Source: Astropecten irregularis
Taxonomy: Eukaryota > Echinodermata > Asteroidea > Paxillosida > Astropectinidae
Reading direction: 5' to 3'
Assembly (NCBI GenBank): GCA_963971285.1
Contig: OZ020254.1
Span: forward strand, 14,662,932-14,726,931
DNA length: 64,000 nt
This document shows positions 11,069 to 24,500 of the stretch, piece by piece; the first letter of the stretch is position 1, and each line of letters starts with the position of its first letter. The notes under the pieces were generated by a model, which did not search any database, had not been told where the DNA came from, and saw only the letters and a list, made by a program, of their open reading frames with translations. A program made the position numbers and the translations under genes.

Positions 11069-11834
11069 ACTAGACATTATAAATTGAATTACAAATATAA
11101 ACTATTATACAAAGAAAGGGATCCCTTAATGGACAATTGAAAAAAAGAATCATGATCCTAGATCTTACCACTTTTAAATGAGAAGCTACTTCCGGTTTGA
11201 CCGGAAGTAGAGGTCACAGAGGTCAAGCAATGTGTCTCAAAGAAAGGCCTTGCCTAACATTGATATTTGGTAAAAGAATCATGAGCCTAGCTCTTACCAC
11301 TTTTAAATGAGGAGCTACTTCCTGTTTGACTGGATGTAGAGGTCACAGAGGTCAAGCAATGTGTCACAAAGAAAGACCTTGCCTAACATTGATATTTGGT
11401 GAAAGAATCATGATCCTAGCTCTTACCACTTTTAAATAATGAGCTACTTCATGTTTGACCGGAAGTAGAGGTCACAGAGGTCAAGCAATGTGTCACAAAG
11501 AAAGACCCTGCCTAACAATCATTTTTAGTAAAAAAATCAAGTTAATATCTCAAACTGTTGATTTTTTGTTGATTTTTAAAGATTTTGATTATTAAATTCA
11601 AATCGCTTGTCACGTGACACCTGATGACGTCATGATGACGAAAAGTTTCGTGGCAAAAGTACCCTATATGGACTTCCTTCAGACCAAGTTTGGTTAAAAT
11701 CGATTGTTTAAAAGTGACCAAAGTGGCCCGTAGAATGCCCCTGTACAAAGTCTATACGAAATTTGGCTGAAGAAGAGGAAGAAGAAGAAGAAGAAAAAAA
11801 AAATAAAGGCTTTTCGCTTCCGCGAAAAAGCCAA
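11069..11834 (+). mobile_element. Helentron/HINE-like element, unit g
   Basis: Starts ACTAGACATTATAAATTG, lacking the GGCTTTTCC head motif; it shares the AT-rich spacer of unit f. It has three monomers, the tail, and a 3' hairpin GGCTTTTTCGC/GCGAAAAAGCC-like at 11808-11832. It closes the tandem run of units that began at 3471. Confidence 0.62.
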
Positions 11835-12382
11835 TAAAGACCTTTTGGCAATATTCTGATATCAAATGGAATTTTTGGTAGTAAAAACCTCTCCCACTAC
11901 ATCATGATCCCATTGTGACACACTTGTAAGTTAGTGGTAACATGCACTTGATTACAAACAGAAAAGGCAAATGGTAAGAAATGGTAGTATTATTACTGGT
12001 AACAACATCATTCATTTTTTAACTACCCTAGACCAAGTACTGATCTCCTCTAACAGTTGAAATAATGTGAAGAACTAGTATGCTGGATGATTTCAACTGA
12101 GAACCAGCAAATATGACAGATGAGGTAAAGAACCACTAGCACACTCAAACATTGTGCATGCCATATTCTTGTACATGTATCTCAATCCAAACCCTGAACA
12201 AAATGTTATTTTGAGAATTATATGAACCTTTCATTCAGTGAAGTGTTCATTCCATCCAAATTTCAGAAGTTTTGTTTTTGGTTTGAAGATTTATGCATGA
12301 ATCCATGTTAGAACTTAAATGTAGAGAGAATTAAGCTGTGTTAATACATGAAACTATATTATGACATGATAATTAAACTAAC
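11835..12382 (-). other. Ferlin intron, unique-looking sequence
   Basis: AT-rich sequence directly downstream (in transcript sense) of the last ferlin exon seen. It starts with the GTTAGT donor at 12382-12377 on the minus strand. No further exon of the C2F/C2G part is recognised between here and position 1, so this intron exceeds 12 kb. Confidence 0.7.
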
Positions 12383-12581
12383 CTCCATTGATAGATGGTT
12401 GTTCCCCCTGTGGTGGTGGTGGTGTACCGTTGCCATTTACTCCTTCTACAGTGGGCGTCACACGATACTCAGCTAGCTTTTTGATAACAGATATACCCAC
12501 TATGGGTTTGCGTCCAAAGGCACGATGATCACGAACTTTCAGGTTGATAGGAGGGGTGTACAGCTCTTCTTTAGGGAGGTC
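12383..12581 (-). CDS. MYOF/DYSF-like: Ferlin exon 17, last in window (C2E)
   Basis: Encodes [36 protein letters not shown] and a linker with [12 protein letters not shown]. [LPR]-EELY-PPI-[TN]-[LV]-KV-D-R-FGR-P-VG matches C2E of dysferlin; the Pro-rich tail begins the C2E-C2F linker. Donor GTTAGT, phase 1 exit; the coding sequence continues beyond the window's left edge. Confidence 0.96.
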
Positions 12582-15500
12582 CTAATGTAAATAAAAAAAA
12601 AAAACACAAATTAATAACAACAAATTTGACAGCTTCTAATCAATGTTGTTTATCATTCAAAACCAAGCAACCTTCAGAAAAAGTGCCAATATAGTAATAC
12701 CCTGATCATATACATTGCAAGCATTACAATTTTGATCCCTGCAGCCTCTATCCAAAATGTCTCTTGGAGAAATACAATCTCAATTTATAACAATATTATT
12801 TGACATTTTCTATGCAAACAGCATTATTATATCACAACTAACATGTGCACATAGCTTACCACTTCCATGAAGAGTAGTGGTGAGTCAAAGTTCGGATTCT
12901 TCTTGGTGTTTTTGATGACCTTGGAAGAGATGATTTTCCCTCCCACTTCAAACTCAATACATGGTGAAGTTACTGATGACAGCTGGAACTTCTTCATGTT
13001 GCGCACACCCCAACAAAGAAACTGCATGATAACAATCATATGTTAAACAATCACTGATTTACATTTGAATGGCTTAATCAAGTTCAGCCTTGGTCAAGGC
13101 ATTGATCGTATTCATACATCGATCATTTGCGTGTACAATAATATAATGCACTTTAGGCAAACAGTGACCTCTCATGGTCTGTGTGAAATATGCAAATTAG
13201 GAATAATGGTTTCAATGCCTTGTACCATTCGTCGACGAAAGCTTATGTGTTTCTTCACTTTTTCGTCGGATTTCCAGCGAAGCCCTCATATGCAATTGCA
13301 TATGATTTGAATACTTGTCAAGTGCTTGTGAAAATATCAATCCGAATAATAAGTAAAAAACATAATAAAATATAGCCATCAAAAGTCATTTAAATATTCA
13401 ATTTTTTCCAATCTGCATGTATTTTTGTCAACTGGAATTCCCACTGTCAAATGTGATGCATTAAACATGTCCAACATTCATTTTCCAGAAACCCCACGGA
13501 GATATATTTCAACAATCTATTGTATTCTACCAGGACACAGGTAAGCTTAATGCAGATCACTGTATTCACATTTATTCCACTGTGAATTTCAATTCAAACT
13601 TTTTTAATTATTTCATCTCAAGCTCAATAAACAATTAAATACACAAAATAATGATAATCCAAACTTTATTCAACATCAGGCATTAAACAAAGAAATATTA
13701 ATTCATTTATAATAGAAATAAGTTCCACTGAGTGGAATTATTATAACAACGCATTACCTGCATATTGATCATCAAAAGTTAAATGTCAAATCCATCCGAA
13801 ATACCAAAGCCACATGGCCACTAAAGGTCGTGATTTATTTCCATTTCTGGCATTTGCTGCCATGTCTTTACAAATGTTATAAAGTCACACTAGATGACAA
13901 GTAGAGGTGTCCGATGTGTCAGTCTGTTGTTACAGCTGGTATGGATTACATACAAATGAGTCACCGTCATATCATCCTGCAGTCGTACCACTGACATCAT
14001 ACAAAATGGTTAAAACTACAGTTACAACCATATTTAAAAGTCAGCTGCGGAAAGAAAGCATGTGTATTATATCATCATTACTTACCTCCACACCAGTTCT
14101 TTGCATGACAGGGCGAATGCCATTAGGAACCAAAAACAGGTCATCTCCTCGCTTTGGGGGCATGAAGGGCAGGTCAGATGTCTCTGACTGCAACATCATA
14201 AATAAGGAAATACGAAGCCATCAATTCATTATGTACACTAACAGGAAAATATAACAATACAGCAAAGAAGTAATCATAAACATTATGGTAGTTTTTCATA
14301 ATTACATGTACATGTACTCCGATTAATGATAAAATAGTACATGGTTAGTTCACTGTCAAGACAGTTCTTGCCAACAACTCCAATCAAACTTGGTTTGTGA
14401 TAATACAGATTAATGGATTATTGTCCAGACCCACTCCACACAATAACTTCTGCCATAGCTTCACACTGTGCTACAGCAAATCTATTATACTTATCGTTCC
14501 TTTTCAAATCTCTTATCATGAAAAAATGGAGTAATGCCTTCCATGAATCATTGATATGCCTTCACAATAATTTTCATGCAAGACTACATGTTAGCAATAT
14601 TCCATCCATTCAATGTTTTTCAGGCAGCAGAAGCTGTTTTCTTTGTCACATGTTGCTGTGCACAGTACTTAATTGTAAAGCAGACAACATTGGTTTTACC
14701 ATACCATCAAGAAGAGTTCAAATGAAGCTAATAGCTCTCCAGCAGTGTCTTCTCCTTCATACAAAGTGTACCATGCCAATCTAGCTACACGTTGATCAGC
14801 ACTGTCTAACTTCACCATTGGCTTCATGACAGCACGACCCATAAACTCATCACTGCCCTGTAACATTCAATAATCAAAAACATCCAACACATAACTTACA
14901 TTTTGAACCCTTTCTAATTATTTGGCTGGAAATGGAAGAAAATCCAGAGTAATCCACAATTTATGTTATTGACAATATATATCGAAGAGGAAAAAAAAAC
15001 ATTTCTGTTCTGTGCAAATCTAAATCCAACACTGGAATAGCCAACATATTTCTGATCATATAAAATTCAATTATACGTAATCATGAGAACATAAGCAAGC
15101 TTCAAGCAAAACTATAGGCACTAATCTACTTTTTTCAAAAGTAAATTACAAGAAGCTCACCATCCTTTAACAAAAAAAACAAGAAATACAAGATTTACAT
15201 TTACTGAAATTCTCTAAACCTGGCAGCTCTGAACTGAACAAAACAAACTGAATCAGTCATTTCAAAATGTTGGATGTAAACAATATCAGTAAAATCATTT
15301 AGCGTGTGAGAGAGTCTATTTTCAACAGTAAAAATGTTTGAAGCTTTCAAATTTTGCAGAGGTTCCTGTTCAATGTTTCAGCGAGCCAACCTGATCTAGA
15401 ATAGGCCTAATCAGTCTGACTTTTCAATTCTGCACTCTTGTGAGTTTATCATAAAAACAACAGATATGAGTCAAGCATCTTTTCATCTATTTCATGTTTA

Positions 15501-18500
15501 TAATCCTAAAAAGGCATGCCTGGCAAATTGATCTTTAATAACATTAAGACGTTTTTTAATTATTAATGCCAAACCTAAACTGATCTGCCTGATCTTCAGC
15601 ACTTTTTATATTTTGGAAACAACTACCCAATTCCTAAACCTATATATGTGTTGCCACTGTTTCAGCAATCAAACACAATTGTATACACTTTAAACATTCA
15701 AAATCTGAATACTAAAGTAAATAAAACAATACAAGTTTTTACTTACAAAAGTATCATCATCGAAGATTTCAATAACAATGTCTGGGGGGTTGGCAGCAAT
15801 GACAGCAGGATCACCTGGTATCTCTACCTCATCAAATATAAGTGTCTGGTCCCAGTGGGGGCATAGGGTTTTCTTCATTAGTTCAGTCTTCTGACTTCGA
15901 TTCAAGAAGCTCACATAGGCAAATGGATCTAAATACACAATCAAACATGGTTGGCATTATAAACAAAAAAACGAACAATTTGTAAATGCAAATGTGCAAA
16001 TGAGTGCAGGTAAAATATATGGATTTTCTTTTAAATATCCTGTACATTAAAAGTCATTCACAAGCACTCAAATGTAATTGGTATGAAGTAAATATGTCAT
16101 TTCTGCAAAGTTTACACTGTGCAATTATTTGCACCGATGAAAATATACCTTACATGATTAATAATGATTCCACCTAATATCCAGGATTCCAATATCCCAG
16201 TTGGTGAGCTAGCTAGAACTAGAAAATCCGGGGGCTAAAGGGAAATATCCCACTTGAGCAGCTGTGAAATTTGAGGACATTTTTTTATGCAACTGCTCAA
16301 TACTTGTTTCAATACTTAAAAAACAAAAAACAAATGAAGGTCTTCACTAACTTCCTTTGACAAACAGTTTCACAGTGAATTTTTGCAAATACAGTCGACT
16401 CCCGTTATTACGAGGTCCGTCGGACATTCACAATGTTGTCGTTATAACCGGAACCTCGTTACAACCGGAGCGTAGTTTTCCGCCATTTGTTGCACCCAAG
16501 TTACGTGCTATATGTACACGTGCGTCTTGTAATTGTGTAACGCAAGTGGGAACTCATGAAAACACGAACAAAATGCATGATTTCATGTTTGTATAATGTC
16601 ATTAATGTACATGTATATGATAATATAAATAATACCGCTTCAAGAGTATAATAATTGACGACCTGAAGTAGACGCGCGGCATCAACTACTGTGAAGAATC
16701 ACGGACGTACGTAAGTATGTAACTCGAACAAATCGTGCCGGGCGACTTCACTTCCGTTTTTAATTTGTTATAATAAGTCAAGAGAGGGCGCTATAATATT
16801 ACATTAAAAAGGGGAATATTATTTTTTACGCTTCTGATTATTTATCTTTATTTTTGGCGTCACATGATTTCTATGGGATAGTTCAATTATTTATTAAACC
16901 GTTTTTTTTTTACCACCATGGCACTGCTCTCCCTTACAAGCCATGGTTTTATCGGGGGTCAGACGATAAAACAGATCAGTTCCATCGGCGTTTAGTTTCA
17001 TCAAAAGACAGGGTGCGATTTTTTAAATATATTTTTAATAACCACAACGGACGACAATTTGGAGCAATTACATCCCACTGCCGCTGATGTTCCAGCGGCA
17101 ATGCTTTTTATATCTCTTCTTACAAAGCTAAGTTACGCTGATTATCTCCTGGGCGCCCCCATTGTCCGTTTACAATGCCTTCTCAGCAGCATGGTGTCGC
17201 AGTCATGAACCTAGTCAGGCTAAGGAAACCGCAGCGGGGGATTAGAGACTTGACACGCATGGCTCTGCGTTCCCTAATTCACGCCATCCTATTGAATAGA
17301 TTTAAGATCGGCACACTCGTAAAGCTATGTCGCCAGAATTGGAACTTGGAAGGTCGCCGACAAAAGGTTTGAAAAGATGTCGTTGTAAATGGATTGAGAA
17401 CAATGTTTTTGCTCGCATTTGGTCAGCCAAAGTCGTCGTTATACCCGGGAATCTCGTAATGCCCGTGCTCGTAATAACAAAATATTTCTACATAGTAATG
17501 TGCACAAATTGATCGGGACTGGGGAAATATGCTCGCTTAATCCGGGTTGTCGTTATTTCCGAGCTCGTAGTAACGGGAGTCGACTGTAACTGTCATTCCT
17601 TGATAAGCACCATATTGTCAACCAGCATTTCTGCTGAAATATATGCACTCAAGCAGGACATGACAGATATCTTTGCATAATAAGACTTGCCTTCTTGATA
17701 GATAGTAAATAAACAAACAATTAACATATTAATTCTATGTGCTCTATTATTTGTGGTTATAGTGTTATTTTTGTCACTTTTCAGCCGTGTGATTCATGGT
17801 TACAATCTGTCCACAAAAAGAGACATGCTGCCTTGGTCTTGTTTCCCATCTCCAATATAGTTAGAAACAAATAGTGTGAAACCCGCGTAAGAAATAAAAG
17901 AGGACACCAATGTGGCGCCAGGCGGGCATATGACAGGGAATTGTGGGTGCAGACATACATCTGTTCAATTACAGATAATCACGCATAAGATGCTTGGCAG
18001 TACAGGCTATGTGAGACTTATGACTAACCAATGTTAATCTCAAGAGGGCGCGCTTCACCAGTCTAGGAAAAAGTATGTCGATTTTGTTGTACCGGTAATT
18101 GCTTTTGTGCACGAATATTCGTTGTAAACACAACGGGCATAAAATAAGCGCATGAAAATGCCGGAGGACATGAGTTCCACCAAGAACAAAAAATGTGGAA
18201 TATGTGAAGATTGGCCATCAAAAGGGCGAGTTACAAACAATCATGGTGGCCGACGGCAAACAGCATAGTGTTTTGTGCACAAAGTTTTTACTTTGGCAAG
18301 CGAGACCTAGCACATTATTCCTCGCCAAACAAATGAATTTCACGTCACTTTGTGTTTTCGGGCATTAAAATTTGAGTGGGCAGCAATGTTTGGTCGGGGT
18401 GTAAATTGCCTAAATTTGATGTTCACAGCATTTTCTTGCGCCTTTTGGAGAATTTTTAGACAACCACCGTACTTAAGTGTGTAGAAAAGTTTTCAGGAAA

Positions 18501-21500
18501 CATGTTGTCTGCTGCCCTCTATTGACAACCCGCTCCAAAAGTCTCCCATTAGAAATGCAGGAATACATACCAGAGAAGCTATCTGAATCTGAAGGCATCA
18601 GATCTCTGGCTTGATAGATGTATGCACGTAGCTGGTACTTGTTGCTCACTGAAATATATAACAAAATTAAAATAGCAAGCAATACACTTTTTACTTTCAT
18701 TTTGTCAATATGTAATCAAATAGATGTATATGCATCTATTGTTCTATAGGTCTCCATAATTTAAAACTACATGTACTTACTGTGATAGTTGAGGAACATT
18801 CTTGGTACAGATAAGCTGGCTTTGCTGTCATCATCACCTCCTTCATCATCCTGGTCACAAGATATAACAAAAACACCAAGTCAAACATGCCATTTAATTT
18901 CAAGTTTGACCAAACCATTATGTCCTTTAAGATAATCTTTGAGCTGCAGCAACTTACTTAATAGTAATCATCGATGGTCCCCGGACATTATAACTGGCAC
19001 TCTGAAGTCAATTCATAGTCAATTCCTATACAAGACCAGTATTGCTTAAAGGTTACCTGAAATCAAAACTCATATGAAGTTAACTACATCTGTATTGTTG
19101 TAAAACCCAACTTGTCTATCATTGATTGTGCTAAAATAATATTGTACGTAAAAATTGAAGTATTTTAGACCCATAATTTAGCACCCCACTTTTTGCAACG
19201 AAAAACCTTGCTATGTCACCGGCAGAACGCCAGGCAGTGTACAAGTCGTAAACCTGCCGATATCACATTTTTTGTTCAAATCAAAGAGAAAAATCCTGCA
19301 TACAATGTGCATCAGCCAGCATGAGTTACTGAGTGTGGTGCAAGCCTACTTGTTCTGCCAGTGACTTCACACGCATTGTTGTGTGGATCGTTTCCCATCA
19401 TACATGTACTAATTTTGTAACTTTGGGGTCAAAATGAAGCACTTACATAAAAATTTGAATTTATATAGACATTAATTATGCATTGAGCAACAATCTGAAA
19501 GCACTTTCATCTCTTTCCCAAATTTGATTACAGGTAACCTTTAAGTTAATAATGTATGTCACAAGCTGAGTCAAATTTGTTTCACTCACACAATGTGATA
19601 ATAATCAATACTTAATTCATGTTACCATTCTCCAGAGAATGAATGTACGTAAATAACAGATAATCAAAATCACAAGACAGTACACACACTAAGCCTACAA
19701 ACATATGCTGCTTAGGGGAGACACGAAAAAGATTTTACTCGGTCCGCCGCGGCGCTTTGCTGCGCTTTTTGGCGCAAATTTCAAAGCTGCAATTTTCCCC
19801 TCAACCGCGGCGCAGTGCGGCGCCCAGACAAGACTCCAGCTCATTAACTTTGCCTATTGTGCCACCTCCGTTGTTATGTTAATACGTACGAAGAATGCCC
19901 CACTTCGCCTCTCACACACGAGGCGGGACGCGGTGAGCCGCATGTGTGTGTGAACTGAGGCGAGACCATGCCTTGGGATTCATGCCATTGTACACACAAA
20001 ATGCATGAGACGACTTGGAATTTCTGGAGATCTGACAAAGAATTCTTTATTCATGAATTTCTGACGATCGGGAAAAAATCAAAATGAAAACTGATTTCGT
20101 GATGTTTAACTAATTCGATTCAAGTGTCCTACCTTCACGTACGAAGTTATAACGATCGAGATTGTTCGCCGATTAATTTTGTTTTTAATCACGGCCGACA
20201 AATGACTTTGCTCGATTATGTAATCTAAACTAGTATTCATGTTGTATTCCGTTAGTAGATTCCTGATATTATTGTCTTCGTACCATTTTCAGGCCTCGGC
20301 AATTATTTCGGTTTTCATTTTACAAACGTCGTTCGCCGGTATCGTGGTTCAGAGTAAGACATAGGCTGACTAACCGTATCAACCAATGAGTAGCGTTTCT
20401 GTCTATGCAATGCTTCCGTTGATTGGTCAACACCCAAGACGAAGCGCAAGCAATTTTTCCATTGGCTCCCCGATCCCGTGAGTCATCGTGTGCAATTTGG
20501 GACTTCCCCGTGAGCACGCAATCTCTACGAGCGCGATGTCGTATTTTAGTCAGCTACAAGGGTTGTTGTTGCGATTATAGTGTTTGGTACAGTAATACTA
20601 ATGCCGGGAACACGACAGATAAAACTCTGTGGCAAGTGCACACAACGCAGCACGTGCAGTCAAGACTACCGGCGCGGTATGCTTCATACCGCGTGATAAA
20701 AACGAAATGAACAACCATTTATCTCATGGTTTAAAAGTAAATCTATCTTATAAGATGAGATAGCTAAATACCAGGGATGAATCTTCATTTCATCGGCGTG
20801 AACGGAAACTAATAATACGCACAACACATGCACATCTATCGGTATAGGGGGGAGGGAAATTCCTCCATGGGTATAGTAAGACTACATCGCCAAAAATATC
20901 TCGGGCCTCGGGGTGAGTGTTTGTAGACATGAATATCAATCTTCTCTTTTCTCATGGATTCCTAAATATTATGCCTGACAATGACCCAGTTATGTACATT
21001 GTAAAACTTTGATACTCGTACATATGACCTTTACTACAATACATGTACTACTAACTTTAGTCAACATCATGCAAACTTTTCAATAAACCGATTTGTAAAT
21101 AATTTTTTTATTTCATTGCTGTTTTCGGTTTTGCAGATGACAAGCCGAAGTTGACAAGGTAGCACCAGCGGAAGGGAAATGACATGAATCGATATCAATG
21201 ACTTTTATTTTTTGTGAAGTGAGACGCATCATTACCGTAGTTGGATACATGTATATGCTACGTGGATGACCATCCATCATAGAACAATATGTGAAAAGTA
21301 TGAACTTTGAAATGGTGTAATTTTTAAGCAGATATGTATTACTGTTAACATTTTTAAAATTTGAAACCAACTTATTCTGGATATCCCCTGGGCTCAGTTG
21401 GTATGACCTATTGTATTATCGAGTACCAGTAATTAAGGTATTTTGGAGGTCGCAGATTTGGATCCCGCTTGGCGGTAAAACCCCGTTGGTTTATTTCATG

Positions 21501-24500
21501 ATTTCATAATAATATTAAAAAGCCGTATCCTCTTTCATCCAAGATTTCTCACGTTTGCAGCATTACTCAGTTGCGTGCATCTTAAATGGCCCATTTTCAA
21601 AACACTTTCTTTGGTTTGATCGTTGTTGGTCCTGAAACAGCTCGGAGACAAAAAGAATACATTTTACATAGGTATGGTTTTACTGCAGTTTTAATTAATA
21701 TCAGTGCTGGTGAAAATAAAGCAGTGTCCACGGTGATCATTATTTATTTCTTACCTTTTTCCTATTTTTCTTGCTTTCAGTTTTAATTGTGGTTTCGGAT
21801 GATAAAGATGTTTAAAATTAATTATTATTAAGTAGGCCTACATGTAAAATAAACACACTTTGGCTACCTGCGTTCGCCGAATTGGTATGCTTCTACTAAC
21901 ACCATCATCTTCACATCATTCATATTTTCTTCATCATTTTGATGGACTGACACGGCTACCCACAAATTTCTTGAAAGTTGTAGGTAAGTATGTGAACATT
22001 TCCATTTGGGTATGTTACCAATCCTTTTTACTGTACCTTTAAACTCGTAATTATGATGTGTACCTCGACATTTCTCAATGGCAATTGCCGTCGATAAATA
22101 TCATTTCTGTTTTGTTGTTTTGGCAGTAATTCCATTTTGTAAAGATACGCGGGATGCTAGCAAAATTAGAGGGAAACACAAATAGGCCATTTAATTTTAT
22201 CGTCCGATGGACGCTGGAAAAATGCCCAATACCCGGACACGCTGCGATCACAGCTAGCTAGACAGGAAGTGTTATGTAGGCCACATAGATTCATATAACG
22301 CTCACACTGATTGGACAAAATAATCGTCGTAAGTTTGCTGCCAACAGTAATTTTCTGATTGGCTGAGATCAGACCACACCAAGCAACCCCATAAATACGT
22401 TTGCTTGACATACCTCAGAGATTGCGTGAATACTTTTTCAATGGTTCGTATCCGTACAAATAACATCCAAAGGGGAATTTTCTATACGTGGAAATTTAGC
22501 GAATCCTTGCGTGAATTAAGACTCAAACGAGTTTCCTAAACATCTGTGGGTTTTTTTTCTAATTGGGTACGGAAGATCGTCGCTCAATATTAGTTATTAT
22601 TGAAGTAGCCTACATTTCTTTTCCAAAGAATGTTTCTAAAAGATTCTTGTCCTGGGTTATACCTTATAGTTTTTAGCTGCTTTGTAAGTCTGTCGGCGCG
22701 CCGCGGCTGGCCGGAGTACTTGCCTATGCATTGAACCGTGTAGGGATTAGTGCAAATTTCACCTTTTGTTATGCAGGAATCTAATCCGCGCGGCGCACTG
22801 CGGGATCGGCGTATTGCGGCCCGCCGACCCGCGGCGCAGTGCGGCGGGCCGCGGCGCGCCGAGTAAAATATTTTTCGTGTCTCCCCTTACCTACCACATA
22901 GATGGATCAGGAGATAAGATCAATTCAGACATCTAGTGTTTATGTTGAGTATTTAGTTTTAACATGAATTTGTACAATTTCCTTGTGCTATAAATTGTTT
23001 GTTTTTTGTGAAGGATTTTTAGCAACTGCATAAAATATTACTCAATGAACTGAATTACCATTCTGAAAGAAAGTACTTAAACAGCCAACATTTGTCTCCT
23101 TAACCCTAACGTTACTGTACACCACAACATACCACACATCCAGGTTATGGTGTAACATGGTCTATTTGACTTATCTTGCCACACACAACACACGGCACAC
23201 ACAGTGTATGACCTTGTGTGTGTGTAGAGGAGTGTATACCATAACTAACCACTGTGTAAACCATGAGTGGTAAATCATGGTTTCAATGCCAATTGAAAAG
23301 AATTTGAATACAAAACAATCTTATTATAGCTACTGTCACATAAACTGATGCGATTTTCATTGTGAATTACTAAGGTTTTATACTAAAATCAACCAGAGCC
23401 TGTATTTCGCCAGGTACATCCAGCAACTCATTTTTGTCAAGATTTCTCATGACCCATAACACAACACCATCCATACATGTTGGTCACATTCATGCAACAA
23501 AAACTGCCCAACAAACACTGCCCAACAAAGTTCTGCAAATTCAATAGTACATGTATATAGATATCTGTGATGCAACAGGAATGGAATGGTTGTTTCTTGG
23601 GGGGGGGGGGGGGGAATAAGCGGAAGCAAGAGACACCTTTTTTTCTGAAACCAAGAGTGACACCACATTTGTGTACTATGTAGTTTTGGGAACACTCAAT
23701 AGCTATCCCATGCTGGCAGGCTCCAACAAAGAGCATTCCCATTCAAATTAGATAAACCTATTGTCACATTCCACAACAGAATCAAATCACTATGTGTTTC
23801 AATACTACCAGGATCTTGTAAGGTGTGCCACCAAAAATGTTTTGACCGTTCTCACGTGGGCAGACAGCCGGAACGCCCCTTTTGTTGTAAAGATCATAGC
23901 CAATCAACGGGATGACAGCAAAATCAGAAAACTGAGTCACAGGCAAGTCAAAATTCATTAATTTTTTTGGAAAAAAATAATGCAGGTCGCAGAAAAAAAC
24001 ATGGTCGACCAAGTCCGCTGGAACCCAGAAACAAATATCTTCTCCGCTGGGAATTAATTGTTGGTTATTTGAGCTTTGTTCCAGACTGAAACTTGACCAA
24101 TCTATTTTGAAACATCTTTACCGTACCAGTCCTATGCACACTAGGCCTATACCTTTAGACATACCTTGTACATGTACATCAGACCAAAATTCTTGTGAGG
24201 CCTACCATTATCCCCGAAAAATCCCAGTCTCCTGAAAAAAAAATCCAATCCCAGAAAAAAAATCCCGATCCTCTCGTAAAATAACTATCCATTGAAAATC
24301 CAATCCCAGAAATAAAACATTCCGATCCTCTCATAAAAAAAATTTTCCCCTAAAAATCCAATCCCAGAAGAAAAAATTTCCCGATCCTCTCATAAAAGAT
24401 TGTCCCCTGAAAAATCCAATCCCAGAAACCAAAATCCGATCCTCTAGTAAAAGAATTTTGGCCCAGAAAAAAATGTGACCTCTGATAATAAAAATCCCGA

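Noticed and set aside
13907-14784. Plus-strand frames of 115 and 123 residues
   Set aside because: They lie antisense over ferlin exons 14 and 15 and adjoining introns. The minus strand explains the conservation.
23437-23742. 101-residue minus frame with a PPPPP stretch
   Set aside because: The proline run comes from the G16 homopolymer; no similarity, start context or splice signals support a gene.
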